The position numbers were made by a program, and so were the translations under genes. The notes under the pieces were generated by a model that made no database searches, had not been told where the DNA came from, and worked only from the letters and a program-made list of their open reading frames with translations. A DNA stretch of 64,000 nucleotides from Sphingomonas sp. GM_Shp_1. Lineage in GTDB: Bacteria > Pseudomonadota > Alphaproteobacteria > Sphingomonadales > Sphingomonadaceae. The stretch spans positions 186,001-250,000 of the forward strand of contig NZ_JALNUR010000001.1 of the NCBI RefSeq assembly GCF_026540895.1. The letters are read 5' to 3'. Within the stretch, counting starts at the first letter, position 1, and each line of letters starts with the position of its first letter. Below are positions 1 through 8,114 of this stretch, piece by piece.

Positions 1-13
1 GACAAGGGTGAGG

Positions 14-1219
14 ATGACAGGGGTTCGATCACGAATGGCGGTAGTGGAACAGGCGCAGGGCGACGATCGGGAAAGCGCCGGCGCGGGTCAGCTGCATTAT
101 CGCCTTCGGCAACAATCGGTGCTGGCGGCGTTCGGGATCGCGGCGTTGCGTGCACGTGATCTGGACCCGATGCTCCAGCGGGCGACCGAGCTGTGTGCCG
201 AGGGGATGCGTTCGCGTTTCTGCAAATTCCTGGAATATCGGCCGGATCATGAGACCTTGCTGGTGCGCAACGGCGTCGGCTGGGGGCCGGGGGTGGTCGG
301 ATCGACCGAGATGCGGACCGATATGGGCTCGCCCGCCGGCTTCGCGCTCCAGACCGGGCAGGGTGTCATCTCCAACCATCTCGACCAGGAAGAACGGTTC
401 CGCACCCCGCAATTCATGGCCGATCACCAGATCCGGCGGGCGATCAACGTGCTGGTCGAGGCGTCGGGCCGACGCTACGGCGTGCTGGAGGTCGACAGCC
501 CCGATGAAGGGCGCTTCGAGGAGGCCGATCTGGCCTTCATGCAGGGTTTCGCCAACCTGATCGGCGTCGCGATCGAGCGGCAAGAGGCCGAGCGTCGTCT
601 GGCCGAGGCGGTCGAGCATCAGCAATTGCTGACCCGCGAGGCGAGCCACCGGGTGAAGAACAGCCTGGCGCTGGTCTCCGCGATGCTGAACCTGCAAAAG
701 CAGGAGGACGACGACCCCCGCGTGTTGCGGATGCTGAACGATGCGCAGGCGCGGATCACCGCGATCGCGCAGACTCACGACCAACTCTGGCGCGGCGAGC
801 GGGTGGGGATCGTCTGCCTCGACGATCTGGCCTGCGGCATCGCAGAACAGCTGGCGCAACAGGCGCAGAATCATCAGGTTCGCTGCGATATCGAGGCGAT
901 CGAGATGAACGCCGATACCGCCATTCCGATCGGCCTGATGCTGACCGAGTTGCTGACCAATGCGATCAAATATGCCTATGACGAAGGCGGCGGCACGATC
1001 GATGTCGGGTTGCATGCGCGGGACGGCCATATCGTCCTGTCGGTCCGCGACCGGGGCAGGGGCCTGCCCGAAGATTTCGACATGAAGGCCGCATCGCGGC
1101 ACAGCCTGGGCATGCGGATGATCGCCAGCCTGGCGCGCCAGTTGCGCGGCGAGGTGCGGTTCGAGGATGCGGGGCCGGGCACCTGCGCGACGCTGACCAT
1201 GCCCGATCCCAGGGACTAA
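14..1219 (+). CDS. GAF-domain sensor histidine kinase, HisKA_2 family
   Basis: Cytoplasmic sensor kinase of about 401 residues with no membrane segment. The N-terminal half (about residues 35-195) reads as a GAF sensor domain. It is followed by a HisKA_2 dimerisation/phosphoacceptor segment, EASHRVKNSLALVSAMLNLQ, with the phosphoacceptor His near residue 212. The C-terminal HATPase carries an N-box (LTELLTNAIKYAY), a GRGLP glycine box and the SLGMRMI helix typical of HisKA_2/HWE kinases. Family members usually signal to PhyR-type or stand-alone response regulators in the alphaproteobacterial general stress response, but no partner lies beside it and the input signal is unknown. An in-frame GTG at 8 and a later ATG at 35 are alternatives. 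I prefer ATG 14 because AAGGG lies about 5 bases upstream. The start is close to the window edge, so an upstream operon partner cannot be excluded. Confidence 0.85.
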   Translation: MTGVRSRMAVVEQAQGDDRESAGAGQLHYRLRQQSVLAAFGIAALRARDLDPMLQRATELCAEGMRSRFCKFLEYRPDHETLLVRNGVGWGPGVVGSTEMRTDMGSPAGFALQTGQGVISNHLDQEERFRTPQFMADHQIRRAINVLVEASGRRYGVLEVDSPDEGRFEEADLAFMQGFANLIGVAIERQEAERRLAEAVEHQQLLTREASHRVKNSLALVSAMLNLQKQEDDDPRVLRMLNDAQARITAIAQTHDQLWRGERVGIVCLDDLACGIAEQLAQQAQNHQVRCDIEAIEMNADTAIPIGLMLTELLTNAIKYAYDEGGGTIDVGLHARDGHIVLSVRDRGRGLPEDFDMKAASRHSLGMRMIASLARQLRGEVRFEDAGPGTCATLTMPDPRD

Positions 1220-1220
1220 G

Positions 1221-1642
1221 CCGGATCGACATTCGGATATGCCCTTCTTTCTCCCTCGCCCCTCATAGAGGGGAGAGGGTTGCGCAGACTTCGTCTTTGC
1301 GAAAGCAAAGGCTTAGAGCAGGATGTCATGGATTCGACCCGAGCCGAGCCCCTCCCCTTCAGGGGAGGGGTTGGGGTGGGGCATCTCCGCAGGCGCCGCG
1401 TTTGTGGAAGCGCCCCACCCCCGGCCCCTCCCCTGAAGGGGAGGGGTGGAGCAACCTGATGTCATCCCGCTCTATTCGGAGCTGGGTGAGGGGTGTTGCG
1501 CTCTCGAGCCGAGCGCGCGAGCCTGCGGCTCGCTCGACCCCTCACCCAAGCTGCGCTAGCCAGCAAGCTGGCAAGCTCCGCTAACCCTCTCCCCTATCCA
1601 GGGGAGAGGGAAGAAAGAGAAGGAGCATGAATGTCGATCGGC
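1221..1642. repeat. Nested inverted-repeat element, intergenic
   Basis: This 458-base gap between the kinase and the NYN gene holds no convincing gene. It is built of nested inverted repeats. The outer arms (about 1221-1281 and 1582-1642) share a sequence of the type CGATCGACATTC, then TTCTTTCTCCCT, then GGGGAGAGGGTT, in opposite orientation. The inner arms (about 1347-1382 and 1411-1452) share GCCCCTCCCCTTCAGGGGAG followed by a GGGGTGGGGC block. Each arm also contains its own short palindrome. Transcribed, the region could form a long cruciform hairpin. Sphingomonad genomes commonly carry such CCCTCCCC-type palindromic elements. A weak open frame across it (1297-1584) follows the repeat and has no ribosome-binding site or family resemblance. 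Confidence 0.75.
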
Positions 1643-1645
1643 CCT

Positions 1646-1672
1646 AAAATCCTCCCCTTCCAGGGGAGGAAT
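1646..1672. terminator. Hairpin at 3' end of NYN gene
   Basis: CCTCCCC-TTCC-AGGGGAGG forms a compact stem immediately after the stop of the minus-strand NYN gene. An A-run (CTAAAA on the plus strand) lies on the side that would be the U-tract for minus-strand transcription. It is probably the transcription terminator and is also a short member of the local CCTCCCC repeat family. Confidence 0.5.
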
Positions 1673-1677
1673 GAGAT

Positions 1678-2457
1678 TTACCGCACCCGCTTGACGAAGG
1701 TGCGCCCGTCCTCGCGCCGTTCGGTCTGGAAATTGGGGACGGCTTCGATCAGGTCTGACAGCCGCTTGAACCCGTAATTGCGCGTGTCGAAGCTGGAGCG
1801 ATTGCCCGCGAGCTGCCCCATGGCGGACAGGCTGGCGAAGCCGCGTTCGTCGCGCTTCACGCTGTTATAGGCATCGACCAGTAACTTGAGCAGTTCGTCG
1901 TCGATCGGGCGGGGCGTGCCCGCCGTCCGCTTGGACTGCTCGATCGACGGCGGCAGCGAGTCCGACAGCGGCACGTCGGTCGCGGTCGGCTTGGCGGCCA
2001 TGGCGGGGCGCGTCGCCTCGTTGATCAGCGCGCCGACATCGATGAACCGGCTGCACGCCTGCTGGAACGCCTCCGGCGTGCGGCTGTTGCCGAAACCATA
2101 GACGGGAAAGCCGTCCTGCCGGATGCGGGTGGCCAGCGGCATGAAATCGCTATCCGAAGACATGATCCCGAACCCGTCGATCCGCCCCCGAAACAGCAGG
2201 TCCATCGCATCGATGGTCATCTTCATGTCGGTGGCGTTCTTGCCCTTGGTCAGGTCGAACTGCTGCTGCGGCTCGATGCCATGCTTGACCATGACGTCGC
2301 GCCAGCCCTTCAGGCCGGGCTTGGACCAGTTGCCATAGGCGCGGCGGACATTGACCGTGCCCAACTCCGCCAGGACGGTGAGCACGGGGTCGATGGCCGC
2401 CGACTGGGCATTGTCGGCATCGATGAGCAGCGCGATGTTGCGGGTCAGGGCATTCAT
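1678..2457 (-). CDS. NYN domain protein with C-terminal OST-HTH (LOTUS) domain
   Basis: A 259-residue protein. Residues 7-150 form a NYN (LabA/DUF88, PIN-like) nuclease fold. The acidic motif LLIDADN (Asp13, Asp15) and SSDSDF (Asp102, Asp104) supply the expected metal-binding aspartates, with a further acidic patch around NATDMKM. Residues about 183-258 match an OST-HTH/LOTUS module, which in other proteins binds RNA. Family knowledge suggests a metal-dependent RNA-processing or RNA-decay enzyme, but the substrate is unknown. The ATG start is unambiguous. It is transcribed alone, with DoxX upstream on the same strand after a 25-base gap, so the two may be co-transcribed. Confidence 0.85.
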   Translation of the reverse strand: MNALTRNIALLIDADNAQSAAIDPVLTVLAELGTVNVRRAYGNWSKPGLKGWRDVMVKHGIEPQQQFDLTKGKNATDMKMTIDAMDLLFRGRIDGFGIMSSDSDFMPLATRIRQDGFPVYGFGNSRTPEAFQQACSRFIDVGALINEATRPAMAAKPTATDVPLSDSLPPSIEQSKRTAGTPRPIDDELLKLLVDAYNSVKRDERGFASLSAMGQLAGNRSSFDTRNYGFKRLSDLIEAVPNFQTERREDGRTFVKRVR

Positions 2458-2482
2458 GCGCCCTGACTATCAGAGCGCCGCG

Positions 2483-2863
2483 TCAGCTTCCACGCCGCAT
2501 TGCATCGACCCCGATCGATCCGCCGCCCGCCGCCGCGAGGTACAGGAAGGCGAAGCAATAGAGGATCGCCGCCTCACCGCCATTGGCGAGCGGCAGAAAC
2601 CCTTGCGGCGCATGCGCCATGAAATAGGCGACCGCCATCTGCCCCGACAGGATGAACGCCACCGGGCGGGTGAACAGCCCGATCAGCAGCAGCGCGCCGC
2701 CGACCAGCTCCAGCACGCCCGCCGCCGTCAGCAATGGGTTGAGCGGCATGGGGAAGGGCGGAAGGCCGAAGAATTTCGACACGCCATGCGACAGGAAAAG
2801 CAGGCCGAACACGGCCCGGAACAGCGACAGCAGGGGGGCGGACCAGCGGGCGGGAATGGGCAT
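2483..2863 (-). CDS. DoxX family membrane protein
   Basis: A 126-residue integral membrane protein with four hydrophobic segments. It carries the DoxX hallmarks LSHGVSKF near the first helix and a glycine-rich GVLELVGGALLLIGLF second helix. DoxX proteins are small quinone-pathway-related membrane proteins of poorly defined function, linked in some bacteria to redox stress. I chose ATG 2863 over an upstream TTG at 2881 because the Met followed by a short polar stretch and the first helix fits the family length. It lies just upstream of the NYN gene on the same strand. Confidence 0.8.
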   Translation of the reverse strand: MPIPARWSAPLLSLFRAVFGLLFLSHGVSKFFGLPPFPMPLNPLLTAAGVLELVGGALLLIGLFTRPVAFILSGQMAVAYFMAHAPQGFLPLANGGEAAILYCFAFLYLAAAGGGSIGVDAMRRGS

Positions 2864-2975
2864 GGCCGATGACTTTCGCAAACAGCCGCGCCGATCGCGG
2901 CCTTATGGCTCCATCATGGCCCATCCTTGATCCATGGCAAGTATCGCTTGCGAAACGATTCGTTACCCTACGTGC

Positions 2976-3461
2976 TCAGGCATCGGGATAGGTGATTGCG
3001 ATCACCTCATATTCCCGCTCGCCCGCAGGCAATACGACCCGGCGGAGGTCGCCGACGCCCGCGCCCCGCAGCGCGCGGACGAGCGGGGCATTCCAGCCGA
3101 CCCGGCCCTGGCCCGCATCCGCCTCGTCATCGCCGACCAGGGTCAGCACCCGTTCGTTGTCATCCTCGTCGGCGATGGTGACGGTCGCTCCGAACCACAC
3201 CTTGCTGCGGTCCTCCTGGCGCGCGGGGTCGATGACCTTGGCGGCCTTCATCCGCTTGGACAGCCAGCCCAGCCGCCGGTCGATCTCGCGCAGCCGCTTG
3301 CGACCATAGATATAGTCGCCATTTTCCGACCGGTCGCCATTGCCCGCCGCCCAGGCGATGGTGTCGACCAGCTTGGGCCGCTCGACCGCGAACAACGCCT
3401 CATATTCCTGGCGCAGCGCGGTATAGCCCGCAGGGGTGATATAGTTGGGACGGTCCATCAT
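2976..3461 (-). CDS. greB: Transcription elongation factor GreB
   Basis: A 161-residue Gre factor that stimulates RNA polymerase to cleave the backtracked transcript 3' end. The N-terminal coiled coil carries the acidic tip motif NGDRSENGDYIYGRKRLREI, including the D-x-x-E needed for cleavage. The C-terminal FKBP-like domain follows (about residues 83-158). The YIYGKKRLREIDRR-type sequence favours GreB over GreA, which usually has EY.AAKE at this place. It is a single minus-strand gene followed by the transglycosylase after 27 bases. The ATG doublet at 3461/3458 leaves the start uncertain by one residue. Confidence 0.9.
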   Translation of the reverse strand: MMDRPNYITPAGYTALRQEYEALFAVERPKLVDTIAWAAGNGDRSENGDYIYGRKRLREIDRRLGWLSKRMKAAKVIDPARQEDRSKVWFGATVTIADEDDNERVLTLVGDDEADAGQGRVGWNAPLVRALRGAGVGDLRRVVLPAGEREYEVIAITYPDA

Positions 3462-3488
3462 CCCGCTCTATCGCCTGAGCGTCTCCGA

Positions 3489-5495
3489 TCAACCCGGACG
3501 CGACTTGCCGAGATACCAGCTGAGCGGGGTCGCCCCCCGGCTGGTGGCGCGGCCGGGGTTCATCAGGTCATAGACGACCGCATTCTCCAGCACGCGCTGC
3601 ACATAGTTGCGCGTCTCGGAATAGGGGATCGCCTCGATCCAGTCGACGATATCGACCGCGCCGGTCCGGGGATCGCCGTTGAGCCGCAGCCATTTGTTCA
3701 CATTGCCGCCGCCCGCATTGTATGCGGCGATGGCGAGCGGATAGCTGCCGTAATTGTTGCGGATCCGCTCGAAATAGCTGGCGCCGAGCTGGATCGACAG
3801 GTTCGGATCGGTGGTCAGCGAAGCCGGCGAATAGGCCAGCCCGATCTTGCCCGACTGCTCGGCCGCGGTGGCGGGCATCAACTGCATCAGCCCGCGCGCG
3901 CCCGCATGGCTGACGGCGGCGCGGTCGAACTGGCTTTCCTGCCGCGCGATGGCGTGGATGATCGTCCAGCTCGATTCATAGCCCGACGGGACCGGCACGA
4001 TGGGGAAGCCCGCCGCCGAATAGTCGGTCAGCCCGTTCTGCATCGCGCTGCGCCCCACCATCACCGCCAGATCGGGGCGGTTGATCGTGCGCGACAGATC
4101 GGCGGCGAGCAGGTGATCGCTCTCGCTCTCGGCATCGGCGGCGATCTGGCGGACAAAGGCGCTCTGGTCCTGCCACTGGCCGATATTGCCCAGGAACTTG
4201 GCGGCGCGCACCGTCTCGCGCGCGTCGAAGGCGGCGCGGGTCGCGGGCGGCACGTTGGTCGCCGCGATGGCGGGCGGGGCGACCAGCGGGCGGCCGGTGC
4301 GCTCCAGCGCCAGTTGTCCGTAGAACTGATCGCGATACTGCGCCGCGCGATTGTAGAATCCCGCCGCCTCGGTCGAGCGCCCCGCCGCCTCCGCCGCGCG
4401 ACCCGCCCAGTAAAAGCCCTTGGCCCGCGTCTGGGGCGACTGGCTGCCCCGGCCATAACGGTCGAACAGCGTCATCGCATCGGCGGGCCGCGCCAGCTTC
4501 ATCGCGGTCTGCCCGGCCAGCCAGACCAGGCTGGTATAGTCGTCCCGCTCGCCATAAGGCTTGGTCGAGACATCGGTCCCGGCGGGATAGGCGTCGTCCA
4601 CCTGCCGCGCGATGTCATAGGCGGTCTGAAGCTGATTGTCGGACGCCGCCGCGCGGGCGTTGAGCAACAGCGTTTCGTAGAATTTCTCGACATTGCCGGG
4701 GCGGATGCTCAGATTCCGCGACCGTGCGAGCCAGGAGCGCGCGGTCAGGCTGTCGCCGGTATCGCGCAGCCACATGGCACGGTCCGCGACATAGCCCGCG
4801 TCGTTGGCATAAAGCTCCGCGGTCGAGGCCGACAGGCTGGCCGCCTCCGCCGACTTGGTGCGGAAGGCGAGGCGGGCGGCGAAGACCGGGCGTCGCGCCG
4901 AACTGGTATAGCCGAGCTGCCGGGCGGCGGCGCTGGTCTGTCCGCTCCACAGCAGCGAGTCCATCCGCGCATCATGATCCTCGGGCGTCAGCGAGGCGGC
5001 GAAGGTCGACATGACCAGCGCTTCGTCGGTCGGCGACAGCGTTCCCCGCCGCCACGCGGTCCGCGCCGCCTGTGCCGCTTCGCCCGGTGCGCCGGTCGCG
5101 AGCAACGCGCGGGCATAGGCGACGCCGCCCGCCGCCGACAATGGCGGGAAGCGGCGGAAATAGGCGACGATGCTGGACGGCGCGGCGGTGAAGTTCGCCG
5201 CCTGCCGCTCCGCCGCGCGCCGAAAGCCCGCCTCGCCCGGCCAGCCGGGATGCGCCATCAGGAACCCGGCATAGCTGTCGAAGGGCAGCGAATCGGTCTG
5301 TTGCAGCGCGCGCCACTGCGCCAGAGCCGCCGCGATCGCGCCGTCGGCCGGGCTGGGCATGCCCTGCGTACTCTGGTTGGGGCTCATATTCGCCATCTGG
5401 GTGCGATAGCGGTCGAGCTGGTCCTGCCCGCCCGGTGCGACCATCGATCCCGCCAATGTCGCGAGGAGCGCCCCCGCCTTCGTCAATGCCATCAT
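3489..5495 (-). CDS. Soluble lytic murein transglycosylase
   Basis: A 668-residue exported enzyme that cleaves peptidoglycan between MurNAc and GlcNAc with formation of 1,6-anhydroMurNAc. An N-terminal hydrophobic stretch after MMALTKAG is the signal peptide. The middle (about 60-480) is alpha-helical, TPR-like superhelix sequence as in Slt70. The C-terminal SLT domain carries ARQESQFD with the catalytic Glu at about residue 520, then GLMQLMPATA and AIAAYNAGGGNV, all canonical. An upstream TTG (5537) would add 14 residues before the signal sequence, so I chose the ATG at 5495. It is divergent from dapA with a 91-base shared upstream region. Confidence 0.92.
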   Translation of the reverse strand: MMALTKAGALLATLAGSMVAPGGQDQLDRYRTQMANMSPNQSTQGMPSPADGAIAAALAQWRALQQTDSLPFDSYAGFLMAHPGWPGEAGFRRAAERQAANFTAAPSSIVAYFRRFPPLSAAGGVAYARALLATGAPGEAAQAARTAWRRGTLSPTDEALVMSTFAASLTPEDHDARMDSLLWSGQTSAAARQLGYTSSARRPVFAARLAFRTKSAEAASLSASTAELYANDAGYVADRAMWLRDTGDSLTARSWLARSRNLSIRPGNVEKFYETLLLNARAAASDNQLQTAYDIARQVDDAYPAGTDVSTKPYGERDDYTSLVWLAGQTAMKLARPADAMTLFDRYGRGSQSPQTRAKGFYWAGRAAEAAGRSTEAAGFYNRAAQYRDQFYGQLALERTGRPLVAPPAIAATNVPPATRAAFDARETVRAAKFLGNIGQWQDQSAFVRQIAADAESESDHLLAADLSRTINRPDLAVMVGRSAMQNGLTDYSAAGFPIVPVPSGYESSWTIIHAIARQESQFDRAAVSHAGARGLMQLMPATAAEQSGKIGLAYSPASLTTDPNLSIQLGASYFERIRNNYGSYPLAIAAYNAGGGNVNKWLRLNGDPRTGAVDIVDWIEAIPYSETRNYVQRVLENAVVYDLMNPGRATSRGATPLSWYLGKSRPG

Positions 5496-5586
5496 AGTGG
5501 ACAGAATAGGGACTCTACCCGTACATGTCCTGAACAAATTCCCTCATCCGGCCTAATTTCGGCGCAGCAGGAGCGCGTTTCCTCTC

Positions 5587-6486
5587 ATGTTTTCAGGGTC
5601 CATTCCGGCGCTTGTGACGCCGTTCGACGATCGGGGCGATCATGTCGGCGGAGCATTCGACGAAGCGAAATTCCGGGATTTCGTCGAATGGCAGATCGCG
5701 GAGGGCTCCACGGCGCTGGTCGCGTGCGGCACCACGGGCGAAGCGGCGACCATGCCCAAGGACGAGCATTTCCATGTCGTCCGGGTCTGTGTCGACCAGG
5801 CGCGCGGGCGGGTGCCGGTGATCGCCGGGGCAGGCTCCAACGATACGATCGTGGCGATCGAGAACCTGAAAGCCGCGCGGGAAGCGGGCGCCGATGCCGC
5901 ACTGATGGTGCCGCCCTATTACAACCGCCCCAGCCAGGAGGGGATCGCCCGCCACTTCGCCGAGCTGGCCAAGTCCGCTCCGCTGCCGATCGTGCTCTAT
6001 AATGTGCCGGGCCGCACGGTGACCGATATCCAGCCCGCGACGCTGATCCGCATCGTCCAGGCGGCGCCCGAGATATTCGTCGGCGTCAAGGATGCCAGCG
6101 GCGCGCTGGCCCGCGTGTCGCATCATCGCGGTGCGCTGGGCAGCGATTTCTGCCAGCTTTCGGGCAATGACGATCTGGCGCTGGCGTTCAATGCGATGGG
6201 CGGCGTGGGCTGCATCTCGGTCACCGCCAATGTCGCGCCGCGTCTGTGCGCCGATTTCCAGGCGGCTTGCGCGGCGGGGGATATGGCCCGCGCGCTGGAA
6301 CTGCACGACCGGCTGTTCCCGCTGCACGAGGCGATGTTCGCCGATGCCTCGCCGGGGCCCGTCAAATATGCGCTCAGCCAGATCATCGGACATTTCCCGA
6401 CCGGCGTCCGCCTGCCCATGACCTGGCCGTCCGAGGCGGCGCGTGCGCAGGTCGATGTCGCCTTGGCGCATGCCGGACTGATCTGA
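5587..6486 (+). CDS. dapA: 4-hydroxy-tetrahydrodipicolinate synthase
   Basis: A 299-residue class I aldolase that condenses pyruvate with aspartate semialdehyde in lysine and diaminopimelate synthesis. Diagnostic motifs are GTTGEAATM (pyruvate binding), YYNRPSQEG, Tyr138 in VLYNVPGRT, and the Schiff-base lysine Lys168 in VGVKDASG. The length matches the family. It is divergent from the transglycosylase gene, so two peptidoglycan-related genes share an upstream region. It is followed after 73 bases by a small exported protein and then smpB, probably one transcription unit. Confidence 0.95.
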   Translation: MFSGSIPALVTPFDDRGDHVGGAFDEAKFRDFVEWQIAEGSTALVACGTTGEAATMPKDEHFHVVRVCVDQARGRVPVIAGAGSNDTIVAIENLKAAREAGADAALMVPPYYNRPSQEGIARHFAELAKSAPLPIVLYNVPGRTVTDIQPATLIRIVQAAPEIFVGVKDASGALARVSHHRGALGSDFCQLSGNDDLALAFNAMGGVGCISVTANVAPRLCADFQAACAAGDMARALELHDRLFPLHEAMFADASPGPVKYALSQIIGHFPTGVRLPMTWPSEAARAQVDVALAHAGLI

Positions 6487-6559
6487 CCCGGCCTTTCTCG
6501 CGCCGCAATCCCGGACGAACCTCGGCGTCGCCGATCGGCGGCGTGGGGAGAGTCGGGCG

Positions 6560-6886
6560 ATGTGGACGCTGGTGATGATCGCACTTCAGTCCGGCGCGGT
6601 GGCGGGGCCTGTGCTTCCGGCACCCCGGCGATCGCAGACGGCGAGGCGTTGTCCGCCCAGCGATGCGGGCGACGACGTGATCGTGTGCGGCCGGTCGTCC
6701 GACGCCTACCGGATCGGTACGATCCCCGACTATTCCTCGCCGACAAGGCTGCCCGAGGCGCGGACCGACATTCCCGGTCTGGGCACCCTTTCCGCCGAGA
6801 CCGAGCAGGCCGGGGTCGGCGGCTTTCCCAGCAACCGGGCGATGATCCGGCTGAAGATTCCGCTGGGCGGTCGTCGCAAGCGCTGA
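6560..6886 (+). CDS. Small exported hypothetical protein with DDVIVCGR motif
   Basis: A 108-residue protein with a short hydrophobic N-terminus (MWTLVMIALQSGAVAG) that may be a signal peptide. It is otherwise low in recognisable structure. The segment DDVIVCGRSSDAYRI resembles a (D/E)xIVVCGRR...YRI motif that I associate with many small exported sphingomonad proteins of unknown role. No catalytic motif is visible. A GGGGAGAG sequence precedes the ATG at suitable spacing, and composition matches its neighbours, which supports a real gene. It lies between dapA and smpB, and that position does not reveal a function. Confidence 0.65.
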   Translation: MWTLVMIALQSGAVAGPVLPAPRRSQTARRCPPSDAGDDVIVCGRSSDAYRIGTIPDYSSPTRLPEARTDIPGLGTLSAETEQAGVGGFPSNRAMIRLKIPLGGRRKR

Positions 6887-6964
6887 CCGTTCCATTCCGG
6901 AAACGAGACAAAGGCCGAACAGCGGCTTTTCATGTTCGGTTCGAGCGCCTACATCGGCCCGTCC

Positions 6965-7444
6965 ATGCGCCCGAAACCCCAAACCTTCGACAAGAAGAAG
7001 ATCGTCGCCGAGAACCGGCGCGCCCGATTCGATTATGCGATCGAGACGACCTATGAGGCGGGGATCGCCCTGACCGGGACCGAGGTGAAATCGCTTCGCT
7101 TCGGCGAGGGATCGATCGCCGAGGCCTATGCCGAGGTTCGCGGCGAGGAGGTGTGGCTGGTCAATTCCAACGTGCCGGAATTCAGCCATGGCAACCGCTT
7201 CAACCACGAAGCGAAGCGCCCTCGTAAATTGCTCCTTCATGAGCGCGAGATAAACAAGCTCCACGGTGCGGTGGCGCGCGAGGGCATGACCCTGGTGCCA
7301 CTGATGATCTATTTCAACTCGCGCGGTCGCGCGAAGGTGGAGCTGGCTTTGGCGAAGGGCAAGAAGGCGCACGACAAGCGCGATGCGATCAAGGAACGCG
7401 ATTGGAAGCGTGAGCAGGGCCGTATCCTGCGCGATCGCGGTTGA
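6965..7444 (+). CDS. smpB: SsrA-binding protein SmpB
   Basis: A 159-residue tmRNA-binding protein for trans-translation rescue of stalled ribosomes. It shows the conserved start of the beta-barrel ([17 protein letters not shown]), then [14 protein letters not shown], and the basic C-terminal tail [20 protein letters not shown] that enters the mRNA channel. An upstream in-frame ATG at 6932 exists, but the family begins near [12 protein letters not shown], so I place the start at 6965. Its stop overlaps the start of the next gene (TGATG). No tmRNA gene was recognised in the window. Confidence 0.95.
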   Translation: MRPKPQTFDKKKIVAENRRARFDYAIETTYEAGIALTGTEVKSLRFGEGSIAEAYAEVRGEEVWLVNSNVPEFSHGNRFNHEAKRPRKLLLHEREINKLHGAVAREGMTLVPLMIYFNSRGRAKVELALAKGKKAHDKRDAIKERDWKREQGRILRDRG

Positions 7445-8019
7445 TGGCTTCGGCCGTGCCCACCCTGTGGGGCCGTTCCATGGCCTGGGTCCGGCGCAAC
7501 ATGCCGACCCGCGATTCGATGGAGAAGAACCGGCTGCTCCGGCCGGTCGCGCACCGCGTGCTCGCGCCCGAACTGTGGCGCTTCACCCGGCGGTCGGTGC
7601 CGCGCGGCGTGGCGCTGGGCGTGGTGGCGGGCTTCCTGTTCCCGGTGGCGCAGATCGCCATCGCGGCGGTCTTCGCGCTCCCCTTCCGCGCCAATGTGCC
7701 GGTCGCGGCGCTGACCACCTTCATCACCAATCCGCTGACCACGCCGATCCTGTGGGTGATCGCCTATCGGATCGGCACGCTGCTTCTGCACAGCGACACG
7801 CCGATCAATACCCAGCCGGTGGCCGAGGCCGCGACCGGGTGGCTGCAATGGGCGTTCAGCGCCTTTCACTGGCTGTGGGAGCAGGGCCCCGCCTTCGGTC
7901 TCGGGCTGTGCGTCCTGACCGGCGGATGCGCCGTGGTCGGCTATGCCGCCTCGGCGCTCGGCTGGCGGCTGTGGATCGCGCGCAAGTGGCGTAACCGTCG
8001 GAGATCGCCTGCGATTTGA
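7444..8019 (+). CDS. DUF2062 domain membrane protein
   Basis: A 191-residue protein with the DUF2062 pattern. A hydrophobic segment VALGVVAGFLFPVAQIAIAA is followed by FRANVPVAALTTFITNPLTTP and two further membrane segments. The TNPLTTP motif is characteristic of the family, whose function is unknown. The ATG overlaps the smpB stop by one base, which indicates translational coupling. An in-frame TTG three bases earlier is less likely. Confidence 0.85.
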   Translation: MASAVPTLWGRSMAWVRRNMPTRDSMEKNRLLRPVAHRVLAPELWRFTRRSVPRGVALGVVAGFLFPVAQIAIAAVFALPFRANVPVAALTTFITNPLTTPILWVIAYRIGTLLLHSDTPINTQPVAEAATGWLQWAFSAFHWLWEQGPAFGLGLCVLTGGCAVVGYAASALGWRLWIARKWRNRRRSPAI

Positions 8020-8114
8020 TAGCGGTATCGCGCTTTGACTTGCATTTCTAACGGTTTGACTGGGCGTATCGGCTCGCTACAACAGCGGCATCCATCTCCT
8101 TTTCGGGAATTCCG

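Noticed and set aside
1297-1584. Small open frame inside the nested repeat
   Set aside because: Follows the repeat sequence, has no ribosome-binding site, and would encode a proline- and arginine-rich peptide.
2934-6002. Very long open frame antisense to greB, the transglycosylase and the start of dapA
   Set aside because: It lies opposite well-supported genes, has no family resemblance, and its composition (Arg/Pro/Gly-rich) is typical of a high-GC shadow frame.
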